DNA of 64,000 nucleotides from Halopenitus malekzadehii (GTDB lineage: Archaea > Halobacteriota > Halobacteria > Halobacteriales > Haloferacaceae). A program made the translations under genes and the position numbers. The notes under the pieces are model-generated. The model had not been told where the DNA came from and searched no databases. It saw only the letters and a list, made by a program, of their open reading frames with translations. The DNA is taken from the NCBI RefSeq assembly GCF_900108505.1, contig NZ_FNWU01000001.1, positions 186,001 to 250,000 of the forward strand, written 5' to 3'. Of this stretch, positions 45,093 through 53,363 are shown piece after piece (positions within the stretch are counted from its first letter, which is position 1; each line of letters opens with the position of its first letter).

Positions 45093-45359
45093 CTAGACCG
45101 CGAGGTCGCCTTTCGCTTTGATGACGTCGAGATCCTCGGCCTCGATCGACTCGGTCTCCAGCCAGTGTGGGACGTACTCTCGTTTCGCGTACGTCTCGTA
45201 CTCATCCTCAGTGCCGATCGTACACCACAGTTGGGGTTCGTCGGGGCCGTGCCAGTCGCCCTGTCGGTTCACCGAAAAGCAGATCATCTCCTGGCCGTCG
45301 TAGTTGATCACCGCGTCTCGGCGGATCCCGGGATCGCCACGGATGATGAGGTGCTGCAT
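45093..45359 (-). CDS. Small haloarchaeal protein (HAH_0734-like)
   Basis: An 88-residue beta-rich protein: QHLIIRGDPGIRRDAVINYDGQEMICFSVNRQGDWHGPDEPQLWCTIGTEDEYETYAKREYVPHWLETESIEAEDL. I recognise the family as the small protein named HAH_0734 in databases, from memory. No catalytic motif. The start at 45359 replaces the longer open frame, which is rich in Arg antisense codons. It is convergent with cetZ, separated by 1 bp from its stop. Confidence 0.75.
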   Translation of the reverse strand: MQHLIIRGDPGIRRDAVINYDGQEMICFSVNRQGDWHGPDEPQLWCTIGTEDEYETYAKREYVPHWLETESIEAEDLDVIKAKGDLAV

Positions 45360-45414
45360 AGGCCTCGGTTCGCGTGTCCGCCGCTTAATCGCTTCGATAG
45401 GCCGGTTGCTTCGA

Positions 45415-45482
45415 CCGTGCCTTCGGTCCAACCGTGTCTTCGGTTCGACCGCGCCTTCCGTTCGACCGCGCCTTCCGTTCGA
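45415..45482. repeat. Four 17-bp tandem repeats upstream of rhomboid
   Basis: Unit CCGCGCCTTCCGTTCGA occurs at 45415, 45432, 45449 and 45466. The last two are identical; the first two have about four changes each. The tract lies in the spacer between the small HAH_0734-like gene and the rhomboid promoter. Confidence 0.85.
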
Positions 45483-45548
45483 TCCCGATCTCTCATCGTC
45501 GTCGTCGAGGCCAAACCGCTTTACCCGCGCCGCCACAACGTCACGGTA

Positions 45549-46496
45549 ATGGCGACGTGCGACGTGTGTGGTGCCTACGAGAACCTCCCGTACCAGTGTC
45601 ACCGGTGCGGACGAACGTTCTGTGCGGACCACCGGCTGCCGGAGAACCACGACTGTCCCGGACTCAGCGAGTGGGACGATCCCTCCGGGGTGTTCGAAAG
45701 CGGGTTCGGCGACTCCCCGTCGGGCGAGACACGGTCGTCGCGATCCGGTTCAACGGCCGACCGAGTCCGGGCACGCGTTGCCCGTCTGACGTCGACGGGC
45801 GGATTCCTCGGGTACTTCCGCGGGAACCTGACGTTCCTGTTCCTCGGGTTGATGTGGACGACGTTCCTGCTTCAGGTCCTCGTCAGCGGGTTCATCAGCC
45901 AGGAGTTGTCTCGGTCGCTTTTCGTGCTCCGTCCCGATCGGCTGGAGTACGTCTGGACCTGGATCACCGCGGTCTTTGCACACGGGAACTTCCCGCACAT
46001 CGCGCTCAACTCGATCGTCCTCTACTTCTTCGGGCCGGCCGTCGAGGACCGTATCGGCTCGAAGCGGTTCGCGCTGCTGTTTCTCGGTGCCGGCGCTCTC
46101 GCCGGACTCGCCCAGATCGGCATGGGCTTTCTGATCGGTCCGGTCGGCCCCGGCGTCGTCGGCGCTTCCGGTGCGATTATGGCGATTATGGGGGTACTTA
46201 CCGTCTTGAACCCGAAACTCCGTGTGTATCTCTACTTCTTCATCCCGATGCCGCTGTGGCTGTTGACGATCGGCTTCGCCGTCGTCAGCGTCTTCTTCGG
46301 CCTCGGCGGCGCCGCCGGTGGGGTCGCTCACTGGGCCCATCTCGCGGGGCTTCTGGTCGGACTCGCGTACGGGAAACACGTCAAGGACGAGATGCGTGCG
46401 CCGACCCAGCTCCAGTTCGGTGGTCCTGGCGGTCCCGGCGGGCGAGGCGGTCCCGGAGGTCCTGGCGGACCAGGCGGTCCCGGCCGTCGGCGGTGA
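45549..46496 (+). CDS. Rhomboid intramembrane protease with AN1-type zinc finger
   Basis: A 315-residue membrane protease. Residues 1-45 are a zinc finger of AN1 type: CDVCGAYENLPYQCHRCGRTFCADHRLPENHDC. Then six hydrophobic helices. Rhomboid marks are HIALNSIVLYFFG (helix 2), the catalytic serine in VGASGAIMAIMG, and the partner histidine in HWAHLAGLLVGL. The C-terminus is a Gly/Pro repeat (GGPGGPGGRGGPGG). The AN1 finger on a rhomboid is a haloarchaeal-typical combination. TTTACC near 45520 is its promoter. Coupled by GTGA to the next gene. Confidence 0.93.
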   Translation: MATCDVCGAYENLPYQCHRCGRTFCADHRLPENHDCPGLSEWDDPSGVFESGFGDSPSGETRSSRSGSTADRVRARVARLTSTGGFLGYFRGNLTFLFLGLMWTTFLLQVLVSGFISQELSRSLFVLRPDRLEYVWTWITAVFAHGNFPHIALNSIVLYFFGPAVEDRIGSKRFALLFLGAGALAGLAQIGMGFLIGPVGPGVVGASGAIMAIMGVLTVLNPKLRVYLYFFIPMPLWLLTIGFAVVSVFFGLGGAAGGVAHWAHLAGLLVGLAYGKHVKDEMRAPTQLQFGGPGGPGGRGGPGGPGGPGGPGRRR

Positions 46497-47479
46497 TCGT
46501 CGTGGCGCCATCGGACTCACACGACGACCCATTCGGGGACGGTCGTCCCCGAACCACGCTCGATCTCGATCGTTCCGAATTCGTTCCGGATCCCGAGCTG
46601 TCCCGCGAGGAGATGGAGGATCTCCAGCGCGAGATCGCTGCCGCCGCCGTCTTCACGGACGACCTTCCCGACGGATTCGGCGGCTCCGCCGTTCCGGACT
46701 CGATCGCGATCGACGAGGCCACCGATCTCACCGACGGCGTTCCGGAACCGGGTCACGACACCGTTCAGGAACGGTTCGGTTCCGCCACCGGATCGTGCAC
46801 CTCTTCCCCCTCTTTCACCTCTACCTCTTCTTCCACCTCTTCCTCCGATCCCCCGATCGTCGTCGGCATCGATCAGGCGTTCCTCGAGGACGCCGTCGTC
46901 TCGGCGGTCGTCGCGTTTCGCGGTGGCCGGCTCGTTGAGCGGACCCACGCCGTCTCGCCGCTTTCGATCCCGTACATCCCGGGGCTGCTCGCGTTTCGCG
47001 AGGGCGGGCCGATCCTGGATGCGCTCGCGACGCTGTCCGTCGATCCGGACCTCGCGGTTCTCGACGGATCGGGCCGGATCCACTTCCGGCAGGCGGGGAT
47101 CGCGACCCACATCGGCGTCGTGCTCGACCTGCCGAGCGTCGGCGTCGCCAAGAGTCTCCTCTGTGGCACGCCCGATACGGACGTCGACGGGCGCCCCGAG
47201 GGATGGTCGACCCCGATCCGCGCCGATGGGCGTGTGGAAGCCCCAGCGGGACGCACCGATGCGGTCGATGGGACCGTGATCGGTCACGCGTTCCAGTCGC
47301 GCCAGTATCCGAACAGCCGGCGGGTGAATCCCCTGTACGTCAGCCCGGGCCACCGTGTCTCCGCCGCGACCACGGTGGACATCGTCGACGCGCTGTGCGC
47401 CGGATACAAGCTGCCGGAACCGACCCGGGTTGCCGACGCGTACGCGGACGCGGTCAAGCGGACGATCGTCGATTCCTGA
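46493..47479 (+). CDS. nfi: Endonuclease V
   Basis: Repair endonuclease acting on deaminated DNA (inosine) and possibly RNA. The 328-residue protein has the family residues: the metal-binding Asp in GIDQAF, Glu in AFREGG, Asp in VLDGSGRIHFR with the nearby His in HFRQAGIATHIG, and Lys in SVGVAKSLL. The open frame before about residue 115 is unusual. A 70-residue acidic N-terminal region (LSREEMEDLQREIA) is followed by a Ser/Thr-rich tract coded by a pyrimidine-rich repeat, so it is longer than typical EndoV (220-270 residues). The GTG at 46493 overlaps the rhomboid stop. Confidence 0.9.
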   Translation: MIVVAPSDSHDDPFGDGRPRTTLDLDRSEFVPDPELSREEMEDLQREIAAAAVFTDDLPDGFGGSAVPDSIAIDEATDLTDGVPEPGHDTVQERFGSATGSCTSSPSFTSTSSSTSSSDPPIVVGIDQAFLEDAVVSAVVAFRGGRLVERTHAVSPLSIPYIPGLLAFREGGPILDALATLSVDPDLAVLDGSGRIHFRQAGIATHIGVVLDLPSVGVAKSLLCGTPDTDVDGRPEGWSTPIRADGRVEAPAGRTDAVDGTVIGHAFQSRQYPNSRRVNPLYVSPGHRVSAATTVDIVDALCAGYKLPEPTRVADAYADAVKRTIVDS

Positions 47480-47588
47480 GGCCGATCGGCGTGGGGTCCT
47501 GTCCTGTTCCTTCCTTCCCCGTCCAACGATCGTGGCTACGGGGCGGAACGGTGGGCGGATGGAGTCCGCGGACGGAACGGTGGAAGTT

Positions 47589-48500
47589 ATGCCGCTCCCG
47601 TACGAGGACACGGGTGTGCAACGGACGGTACTCATCACGGGGTGCTCGTCGGGAATCGGGCGTGCGACGGCGCGCGCGTTCCTCGAGGAGGACTGGACCG
47701 TGTATGCGACGGCGCGGAACCCGGCCGATATCCAGACGCTCGGCGAGGAGGGATGTGAGCTTGCGACCCTGGACGTGACCGACGGCGACGACATCGACCG
47801 CGTCGTCGACCGGATCCTTGACGAGGAGGGCGCGATCGACTGCCTCGTGAACAATGCCGGGTACGGGCAGTTCGGTCCCCTCGAGGACGTTCCCACGGAC
47901 CGGGTCCACGACCAGTTCGACGTGAACGTCTACGGCCCCCACCGGCTCATCAGGGCCGTACTCCCCTCGATGCGTCGGGAGCGTGACGGCACGATCATCA
48001 ACGTCTCTTCGGTTCTCGGCCGGATCGCGCTCCCCGGCACCGGCGTCTACGCCGGCTCGAAACACGCGATCGAGGCGATGTCGGACGCGCTCCGGAACGA
48101 GGTTGCCGAGTACGACGTCGACGTCGTGGTCGTCGAACCCGGTCCCGTCCGAACGAACTTTTCGGACCGCGCCACCCGGGAGGTCGCTGATGGGGACGGG
48201 GTGGAACCGGACGGAGGCGAGCAGAGCGCGAACGAGGAGAACGAAGACAGCATCGACCGATCGGGCGCCTACGAGGAGTTCTACCGGGTTTTCGAGGACA
48301 CCCAGCTCGTCGCCGGCGACGGCCCCGGCTCGGTCGAACCCGAGGTGGTCGCCGACGCCATCTGTAACGCCGCAAGCGCAACGCAGCCGCCCGCCCGCGT
48401 CCAGCCGGGGACGCTGCCCCGGGTCGCGGTTCTCGGGCGGTTCCTGCCGGACCCGCTGCTGGATGCCGCCTACGACTTCCTCACCAAGGTAACAAAGTAG
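47589..48500 (+). CDS. Short-chain dehydrogenase/reductase
   Basis: A 303-residue classical SDR: the NAD(P) motif TVLITGCSSGIGRATAR, NNAGYG, the catalytic Ser in INVSSVLG, YAGSKHA (Tyr and Lys), and PGPVRTNF. The reductase substrate is not predictable; the C-terminal extension with a Glu/Asp-rich insert (GVEPDGGEQSANEENEDS) resembles haloarchaeal members. The start is placed at the ATG 47589; an ATG at 47559 is also in frame. It ends 43 bp from the convergent Get3-like gene. Confidence 0.88.
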   Translation: MPLPYEDTGVQRTVLITGCSSGIGRATARAFLEEDWTVYATARNPADIQTLGEEGCELATLDVTDGDDIDRVVDRILDEEGAIDCLVNNAGYGQFGPLEDVPTDRVHDQFDVNVYGPHRLIRAVLPSMRRERDGTIINVSSVLGRIALPGTGVYAGSKHAIEAMSDALRNEVAEYDVDVVVVEPGPVRTNFSDRATREVADGDGVEPDGGEQSANEENEDSIDRSGAYEEFYRVFEDTQLVAGDGPGSVEPEVVADAICNAASATQPPARVQPGTLPRVAVLGRFLPDPLLDAAYDFLTKVTK

Positions 48501-48542
48501 GCGGCTCCTCTCCCTGCTGCGACCGTCTCGGCCGGCGATGGA

Positions 48543-49643
48543 TCACTCGAGGCAGGCGGCCACGACCCGAAGCGCCGCGTCCCCGCGGACCGCATCCCCC
48601 AGCAGCGGGACGCGTTTCACCTCGCGGCCGCGGAACAGGTCGCTCGCCCGTTCCAGGGCGTTCTGCTGGACCTGCCAGCGTCGCTGACAGAACGCACAGT
48701 CCTCGAGGTTCGGGGCAACGACCCACTCCGGATCGACGTCGGCGACGTTCGCGAGGTTCTCCATCACCCGGTTGACGACGATCGTCTCGACCGGAATCCC
48801 GAACGCTCCGAGTTGGTCTCGGAGCCGCTCGGACTCCACCACGCTCATCTCCTCGGGGATCATCACGATGCGGAAATCGGTTCGATCGGGATCACGGAGG
48901 ACGTCCCGCAGACGTTCGATCCGCTCGCGGAGTGCGTCGAGATCCTCGCTCGGGTCGGGGTCGTCGCCGTCCCCGCCGAACAGCCCCGTGAGGCCGTCCA
49001 TCATTCCGGAAAACTGCTGTCGGAGTTTCATCACTCGGCCGATCATCGAGTCCATCAGCTCGGGAAGTTCCAGCAGCCGGAGCGTGTGTCCCGTCGGCGC
49101 GGTGTCGACGATCACGCGGTCGAACCGCGGGTCGTCGAGATACTCGAGCAGTTGGCGCATCGCCGCCGCCTCGTCGGCGCCGGGCATCGTTCCATCGAGC
49201 AGCCCGCCGGCTGATCCGTCGGCAGGATCGCCGAGGCCATCGTGATCGCCACCGGCCCCGCCGGCCATCTCGCCGAGGTCGCCAAGCCCGCCGAGCGGGT
49301 CGCCATCGGTTCCGAACAGTCCCTCCTCCATGGCGTCGTCGGGATCGATCTCGGCGGCGTACAACGGGACGTCCTCGCGGATCCGGGCGGGCTTCGCGGG
49401 CACGTCGACGCCGTAGGTATCCGACAGCGAGTGGGCAGGGTCCGTCGAGACGACGAGCGTGTCGACCCCGCCAGCGGCCGAGGAGAGGCCCGTTGCCGCC
49501 GCCATCGTCGTCTTTCCGACACCGCCTTTGCCCCCGTAGAGAACGTATTCGGGGGCGTCGATCCCGGCCGGGAGGTCGGCGTCGACGTCGGTTCGTGATC
49601 CCGCATCGACGCTGTCGACCGGCTCGACGTCGATTTCGTCCAT
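48543..49643 (-). CDS. ArsA/Get3-like ATPase
   Basis: A 366-residue P-loop ATPase of the ArsA/Get3 family. Walker A is [18 protein letters not shown], the switch I region is [14 protein letters not shown], switch [20 protein letters not shown], and the A-loop region has [14 protein letters not shown] pair in [11 protein letters not shown] matches the zinc-linked dimer motif of Get3. It carries a Gly/Asp-rich insert (residues ~130-180) and an amphipathic, Met-rich helical segment, [22 protein letters not shown], like a Get3 client-binding site. In archaea it probably targets tail-anchored or membrane proteins rather than arsenite. No ars genes are near. Confidence 0.88.
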   Translation of the reverse strand: MDEIDVEPVDSVDAGSRTDVDADLPAGIDAPEYVLYGGKGGVGKTTMAAATGLSSAAGGVDTLVVSTDPAHSLSDTYGVDVPAKPARIREDVPLYAAEIDPDDAMEEGLFGTDGDPLGGLGDLGEMAGGAGGDHDGLGDPADGSAGGLLDGTMPGADEAAAMRQLLEYLDDPRFDRVIVDTAPTGHTLRLLELPELMDSMIGRVMKLRQQFSGMMDGLTGLFGGDGDDPDPSEDLDALRERIERLRDVLRDPDRTDFRIVMIPEEMSVVESERLRDQLGAFGIPVETIVVNRVMENLANVADVDPEWVVAPNLEDCAFCQRRWQVQQNALERASDLFRGREVKRVPLLGDAVRGDAALRVVAACLE

Positions 49644-49771
49644 ACGGGCGCCTGTGCGCGCCGGCTTTGTCAGCCCGTCGGTGTGGATACGTGCCGTCGT
49701 CACCCCGCAAGCCGGATCCGCGAGGGCAACTCGTAGCCTTTTTACTCGTGCTGGCTGTATCAAGCGGTACT

Positions 49772-50038
49772 ATGGCTGAGCAGAAGGCACGATCGACCGG
49801 GAGTTCGGGTCGTTTCGGCGCACGATACGGCCGCGTCGCACGGAAGCGCGTTCAGGAGATCGAGGCGGATATGCGCAATGCGACCGTCGACGGCGACGAC
49901 GTCACCCGGATCGGAACCGGCATCTGGGTCAACGAGGAGACGGGCGAGACGTTCGCCGGTGGCGCCTACCGGCCCGAAACGCCCGGCGGACGCACCGTTC
50001 GGCGGTCGATCCGCGCGGCACTCGCGGACGAGGAATAA
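49772..50038 (+). CDS. rpl37ae: Ribosomal protein L37Ae, cysteine-free
   Basis: Large-subunit ribosomal protein of the L37Ae/L43e family, 88 residues: [26 protein letters not shown] and [25 protein letters not shown] match closely. In family members I recall, such as the Haloarcula marismortui one, a zinc ribbon of four cysteines (CPNCG then CxxC) sits between these parts. Here that segment reads [26 protein letters not shown], with no cysteine anywhere in the protein; the codons were checked. It is a zinc-independent version. TTTTTACT about 30 bp upstream is its promoter. The stop overlaps the RpoP start (TAATG). Confidence 0.93.
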   Translation: MAEQKARSTGSSGRFGARYGRVARKRVQEIEADMRNATVDGDDVTRIGTGIWVNEETGETFAGGAYRPETPGGRTVRRSIRAALADEE

Positions 50039-50172
50039 TGAGTTACCGGTGTTCCCGCTGTAAGCGCGACGTCACGCTCGATGAGTACGGCGGCGTCCGC
50101 TGCCCCTACTGCGGTCACCGCGTGCTCTTGAAGGAACGCGGCGGCGACGTCAAGGAAGTCACCGTCGAATAG
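50038..50172 (+). CDS. rpoP: DNA-directed RNA polymerase subunit P (Rpo12)
   Basis: A 44-residue zinc-ribbon subunit of RNA polymerase (eukaryotic Rpb12 counterpart): [10 protein letters not shown] then [16 protein letters not shown], two CxxC pairs binding one zinc. Translation is coupled to L37Ae by TAATG, as in other haloarchaea. The gene is too short for ordinary gene finders, but the motif and neighbour are clear. Confidence 0.95.
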   Translation: MSYRCSRCKRDVTLDEYGGVRCPYCGHRVLLKERGGDVKEVTVE

Positions 50173-50238
50173 TCGCTGCCCGTTTCTCCCCGCTTGTCGA
50201 GCCGGTGACTCGCGGTCGCTTTCGATCCTGACTCCATA

Positions 50239-50625
50239 ATGCCAACTGATGCCGAGATCGACGCTGATGCCGAGATCGACGCTGATGCCGAGATCGACGC
50301 TGATGCCGAGATCGACGCTGATGCCGAGATCGACGATCACCAACCCGGTGCGGAATCGCCATACGCTCACGCGGTCACGCTCCGGTTCCGGTATTCATCC
50401 GTGGATCGAGCACGGACGATCGCGAACGCCCTCACGCCCGAGATCGACGGCGTCGACGATCCCCGATCACGGGTCCGACTCGCTCGGAAGGATGCGACCG
50501 TGATCGTTCGGGTGCTCGCCCGGGATCTGACCGCGTTGCGCGCCGGGACCAACAGTTGGATCCGGCTCGTCGACGTCGCGGAAGCGGCAGCCGAAACGGC
50601 CGTCACGCGGCGTTCGACGGCGTGA
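50239..50625 (+). CDS. pcc1: KEOPS complex subunit Pcc1 with acidic N-terminal repeats
   Basis: Pcc1 is the dimerising subunit of KEOPS, which makes the tRNA t6A modification. Residues ~41-128 are the Pcc1 domain: AVTLRFRYSSVDRARTIANALTPEIDGVDDPRSRVRLARKDATVIVRVLARDLTALRAGTNSWIRLVDVAE. Residues 4-33 are five copies of DAEIDA coded by an 18-bp tandem repeat, not part of the usual protein. The ATG at 50239 puts the repeat in frame; a start after it is not available before the domain core, so the repeat is probably translated. Confidence 0.9.
   Translation: MPTDAEIDADAEIDADAEIDADAEIDADAEIDDHQPGAESPYAHAVTLRFRYSSVDRARTIANALTPEIDGVDDPRSRVRLARKDATVIVRVLARDLTALRAGTNSWIRLVDVAEAAAETAVTRRSTA
50248..50337 (+). 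repeat. Five 18-bp tandem repeats in the pcc1 5' end
   Basis: Unit GATGCCGAGATCGACGCT occurs five times in frame (50248, 50266, 50284, 50302, 50320); the last differs by one base. It codes Asp-Ala-Glu-Ile-Asp-Ala repeats at the start of Pcc1. Copy number may vary between strains. Confidence 0.95.
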
Positions 50626-50691
50626 TCCGGGGGATCGTCCCTGCGGGACGAAGAACGTGGGTTTTTCAGTCCGGGACGTGTCCTCCCGTTT

Positions 50692-51087
50692 ATGCAGGGC
50701 AATATGCCGCCGGAGGCACAGGAGAAGATCGAGGAGCTGCAGGACCTACAGGAGACGGCCCAACAGGTCGCCCAGCAGAAGGAGCAGTCCCAGTCGGCGC
50801 TCAACGACTCGAAGACCGCCCTCGAGGCGCTCGAGGACGTCGACGAGGGCGCCACGATGTACCGCGAGGTCGGCGAGATTCTCGTCGAGACGGACTACGA
50901 GAGCGCTCACGAGGACCTTGACGAAAAGGTCGACTCCCTCGAGGTCCGCGTCGAGCAGCTCAAAAAGCAGGAGGAGCGCGTCCAACAGCAGTTCGAGAGC
51001 CTCCAGGAGGAGCTCCAGCAGCTCCTACAGGGTGGCGCCGGCGGCGGCCCGATGGGTCCCGGCGGTCCGGGCGCGGGCGGCGCGTAA
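50692..51087 (+). CDS. pfdB: Prefoldin subunit beta
   Basis: Beta subunit of the prefoldin chaperone that hands unfolded proteins to the thermosome. The 131-residue protein is two coiled-coil helices ([41 protein letters not shown] and [30 protein letters not shown]) around a beta-hairpin ([15 protein letters not shown]). The C-terminus is a Gly/Pro tail ([18 protein letters not shown]). Start [10 protein letters not shown] is typical. Its stop is directly followed by the next gene. Confidence 0.94.
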   Translation: MQGNMPPEAQEKIEELQDLQETAQQVAQQKEQSQSALNDSKTALEALEDVDEGATMYREVGEILVETDYESAHEDLDEKVDSLEVRVEQLKKQEERVQQQFESLQEELQQLLQGGAGGGPMGPGGPGAGGA

Positions 51088-51357
51088 ATGACCGACCGAG
51101 ACGACGCGGACGGGTCGTCGGATCCGACCGATGACGAAGTGGTTCGGACCGCCGCCCGGGCGGCAGAAGGCGTCGTCTTCGCCCAGTATCGCCAGTCGGA
51201 CGTCGAGGACCTCGACGTTACGGTGACCTTCGAGGACGACGTCCTCGACGTCGACGTCTACCTCAACGCGCCCGACGACGAGGCCGATCCCGAGGCGGTC
51301 GCCGAGGAGGCCGTCGCGGCAGCTGCCGACGCCGTCGACGACCTCTTCGAAGCCTGA
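51088..51357 (+). CDS. DUF3194 family protein
   Basis: An 89-residue acidic archaeal protein next to prefoldin beta, DUF3194. It has a short N-terminal acidic lead, then DDEVVRTAARAAEGVVFAQYRQSDVEDLDVTVTFEDDVLDVDVYLNAPDD and an Ala-rich C-terminal helix. The gene directly abuts pfdB, a conserved archaeal arrangement that hints at a link to prefoldin, but no function is shown. Confidence 0.88.
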   Translation: MTDRDDADGSSDPTDDEVVRTAARAAEGVVFAQYRQSDVEDLDVTVTFEDDVLDVDVYLNAPDDEADPEAVAEEAVAAAADAVDDLFEA

Positions 51358-51454
51358 TCGCGTTTTCGGCCGTTTTTCGACGTCTTATCCCCCCTCATCG
51401 ATGCGACCGATCCCACCGGTACGTATTTCCCCTTCGAGTGTTAATTGGTAACAT

Positions 51455-51652
51455 ATGTCTGGGAAAGCGATCGGAACGACGGCGCTCGACCGGCTGCGGG
51501 ACCGGCTCGACAGGACGAGCCACGTCTGTAGTTCCTGTGGATACGTGCATTCGGATCCGTCCTGGAAGGCAGTCACGACCGGAAGCCAGGTGCAGTACCG
51601 GCGCACGTGTGACAGCTGTGGGGCCGTCGCTCAGCGGACCTATCAGCTGTAG
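51455..51652 (+). CDS. Small zinc-finger protein (HVO_0649-like)
   Basis: A 65-residue protein with CSSCGYVHSD and CDSCGAVAQ, two CxxC pairs of a zinc ribbon, flanked by basic ends. I associate it with the HVO_0649 family of haloarchaeal microproteins, from memory. The ATG at 51455 follows AT-rich sequence. The preceding gene order (L37Ae, RpoP, Pcc1, PfdB, DUF3194) matches that in other haloarchaea. Role unknown. Confidence 0.82.
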   Translation: MSGKAIGTTALDRLRDRLDRTSHVCSSCGYVHSDPSWKAVTTGSQVQYRRTCDSCGAVAQRTYQL

Positions 51653-51698
51653 GGCGCGAGCGGATCGACCGTGAGAAACGCCTTGTCGTGACCGTCGA

Positions 51699-52253
51699 TC
51701 AGCGCGACTCGCAGACCTCGATGAAGTTCTCGAAGACCTCCTCGCCCCGTTCGGTGTGTGCGACCTCGGGATGCCACTGGACCCCGTAGCGGTCGGTCTC
51801 GGCGTTCGCGATCGCCTCGATCGAACAGACGTCCGAGCGGGCGGTTCGAGTGAAGCCCTCGGGGACCGTCTTCACCTCGTCGGCGTGTGAGGCCCACACC
51901 CGTGTTTCTGGAGCCAGCGTCCCGACGAGCGGGTCCGTCGTGTCGGTGATCTCCACATCGACGTCGGCGTAGCCGCCGTATTCACCCCCGCCCACGGTGC
52001 CCCCCAGCTCGTCGGCGATGATCTGCATTCCGAGACAGATCCCGAAGATCGGCACGTCCAGATCGAGGTAGTCGGGGCAGCGACCGATGCGGTCGATGTC
52101 GGGGCCGCCCGAGAGCACGATGCCGTCGGCGTCGATGTCGGCAGGCCGGGTGTCGTTATCTATCAACTCGGTATCCACGCCGAGATCCCGGAGGGCACGC
52201 CGTTCTAGGTGTGTGAACTGTCCGTGGTTGTCAACCACGACGATACGGGTCAT
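51699..52253 (-). CDS. guaAA: GMP synthase glutaminase subunit A
   Basis: Glutamine amidotransferase half of GMP synthase, releasing ammonia for XMP amination. The 184-residue class I GATase has the nucleophile in FGICLGMQII, the oxyanion line SGGPDIDRIG, and the catalytic His-Glu in GVQWHPEVAHTERGEE. Archaea encode the synthetase half (GuaAB) separately; it is not in this window. The start at 52253, MTRIVVVDNHGQFTH, fits the family. Confidence 0.93.
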   Translation of the reverse strand: MTRIVVVDNHGQFTHLERRALRDLGVDTELIDNDTRPADIDADGIVLSGGPDIDRIGRCPDYLDLDVPIFGICLGMQIIADELGGTVGGGEYGGYADVDVEITDTTDPLVGTLAPETRVWASHADEVKTVPEGFTRTARSDVCSIEAIANAETDRYGVQWHPEVAHTERGEEVFENFIEVCESR

Positions 52254-52368
52254 ACCTCGGATAGGGACGAGCGACTCAAAAGCGGATCGGAACCCGACAC
52301 AGGAACGTGTCCTATTCGTTCGATCATACGGCTACTTGATCCACATATCTGGATCGATACCGGGGATC

Positions 52369-53199
52369 TCACAGATCCGCTCCGGCCGCCAGCCCCGGAA
52401 TCACCCGTGACGGGTTCTTCGTGAACACGCGTCGCATGAAGTCCTCGGAGACGTCGAGGGTGAGGATCTCCATCACCGCCACGTTCGGGTGGACGTCCGG
52501 CACGCCGCTCCCGAAGAGGATCCGGTCGGGGTGTTCGAGCAGTCCCGTCTCCAGGACGTCCCGGAACCGGACCGCGCTGGTGTCGAGATAGAGCTGGTCG
52601 TACTTCTGGAGGTGCTCGAAGGACGACCGCATCATCGACTCCCGGAGCGGATACCCGCCAAAGCTCCCGAGCACCACCGGGAACCCGTACGGGAGCAGCG
52701 TCTCCGCGAGCCGATCCGGGGAAAACGACGTCCCGCCGTCGACGAGCACCGGCTGGTCCGCCTTTGCGAGCCGTTCGAGGACGTCATCCTCCGGGATCCC
52801 GTCCACGGCGGGTGCCAGCATAAAGCCGTGAAACCGATCGTCGTAGGCGTATTGCTCGACGTCGTCGGGACGGGTGTGGTGATCGTCGCGTTCGGTCCGC
52901 AGGTTTCGCAGTTTTCCGATCGGCGTCGATCCCGGGTCGCGGGGGCCGTTGAGGCGGGCGAACGCAAGGAACGGTCGCTCGACGCTCAGCCGGGCGACGG
53001 CGTTGTTCACGCGCAGGTAGCTCTCCCCGTCCGGTCGTTTTCCCGGGGAGACGATCGCGCGGACGACGCCGGCCTGGTGCATCTCCCGTTCGAGCCGCTC
53101 GGGCGTGATGTCGCGGCCGTGGGCCGCGACCGACTCCTCGTCCGGATCGAGCGTCGCGTGGACGTCGACGATCCGGAACCCGTGTTCCAACCCGAGCAT
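52369..53199 (-). CDS. Amidohydrolase family protein
   Basis: A 276-residue TIM-barrel metallo-hydrolase (amidohydrolase_2 type). It starts IVDVHATLDPDEE, where DVH replaces the usual HxH, and ends with a FMRRVFTKNPSRVIPG motif (family FxxNAxR). Between are VRAIVSPGKRPDG, FHGFMLAPAVDG, and RILFGSGVPDVHPN, with the Asp/Ser end of barrel strand 8. The partly missing first HxH suggests altered metal binding. Substrate unknown. It lies alone between guaAA and ftsZ2. Confidence 0.8.
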   Translation of the reverse strand: MLGLEHGFRIVDVHATLDPDEESVAAHGRDITPERLEREMHQAGVVRAIVSPGKRPDGESYLRVNNAVARLSVERPFLAFARLNGPRDPGSTPIGKLRNLRTERDDHHTRPDDVEQYAYDDRFHGFMLAPAVDGIPEDDVLERLAKADQPVLVDGGTSFSPDRLAETLLPYGFPVVLGSFGGYPLRESMMRSSFEHLQKYDQLYLDTSAVRFRDVLETGLLEHPDRILFGSGVPDVHPNVAVMEILTLDVSEDFMRRVFTKNPSRVIPGLAAGADL

Positions 53200-53363
53200 C
53201 GTCCGTACGTCCGGCCCCGGATACCTGTGTCTGTCGATCGTTCACGTGGGTGACTGGCGGCAAAAAACGGGTGTCGGGCGGCACGTCCATCGCGTGGTGA
53301 CCCGAAACGGGTTCTATGGCCCGAGCGAGTGTGGTCGCTCGGGTCGTTTCGACCGAATGCGGG

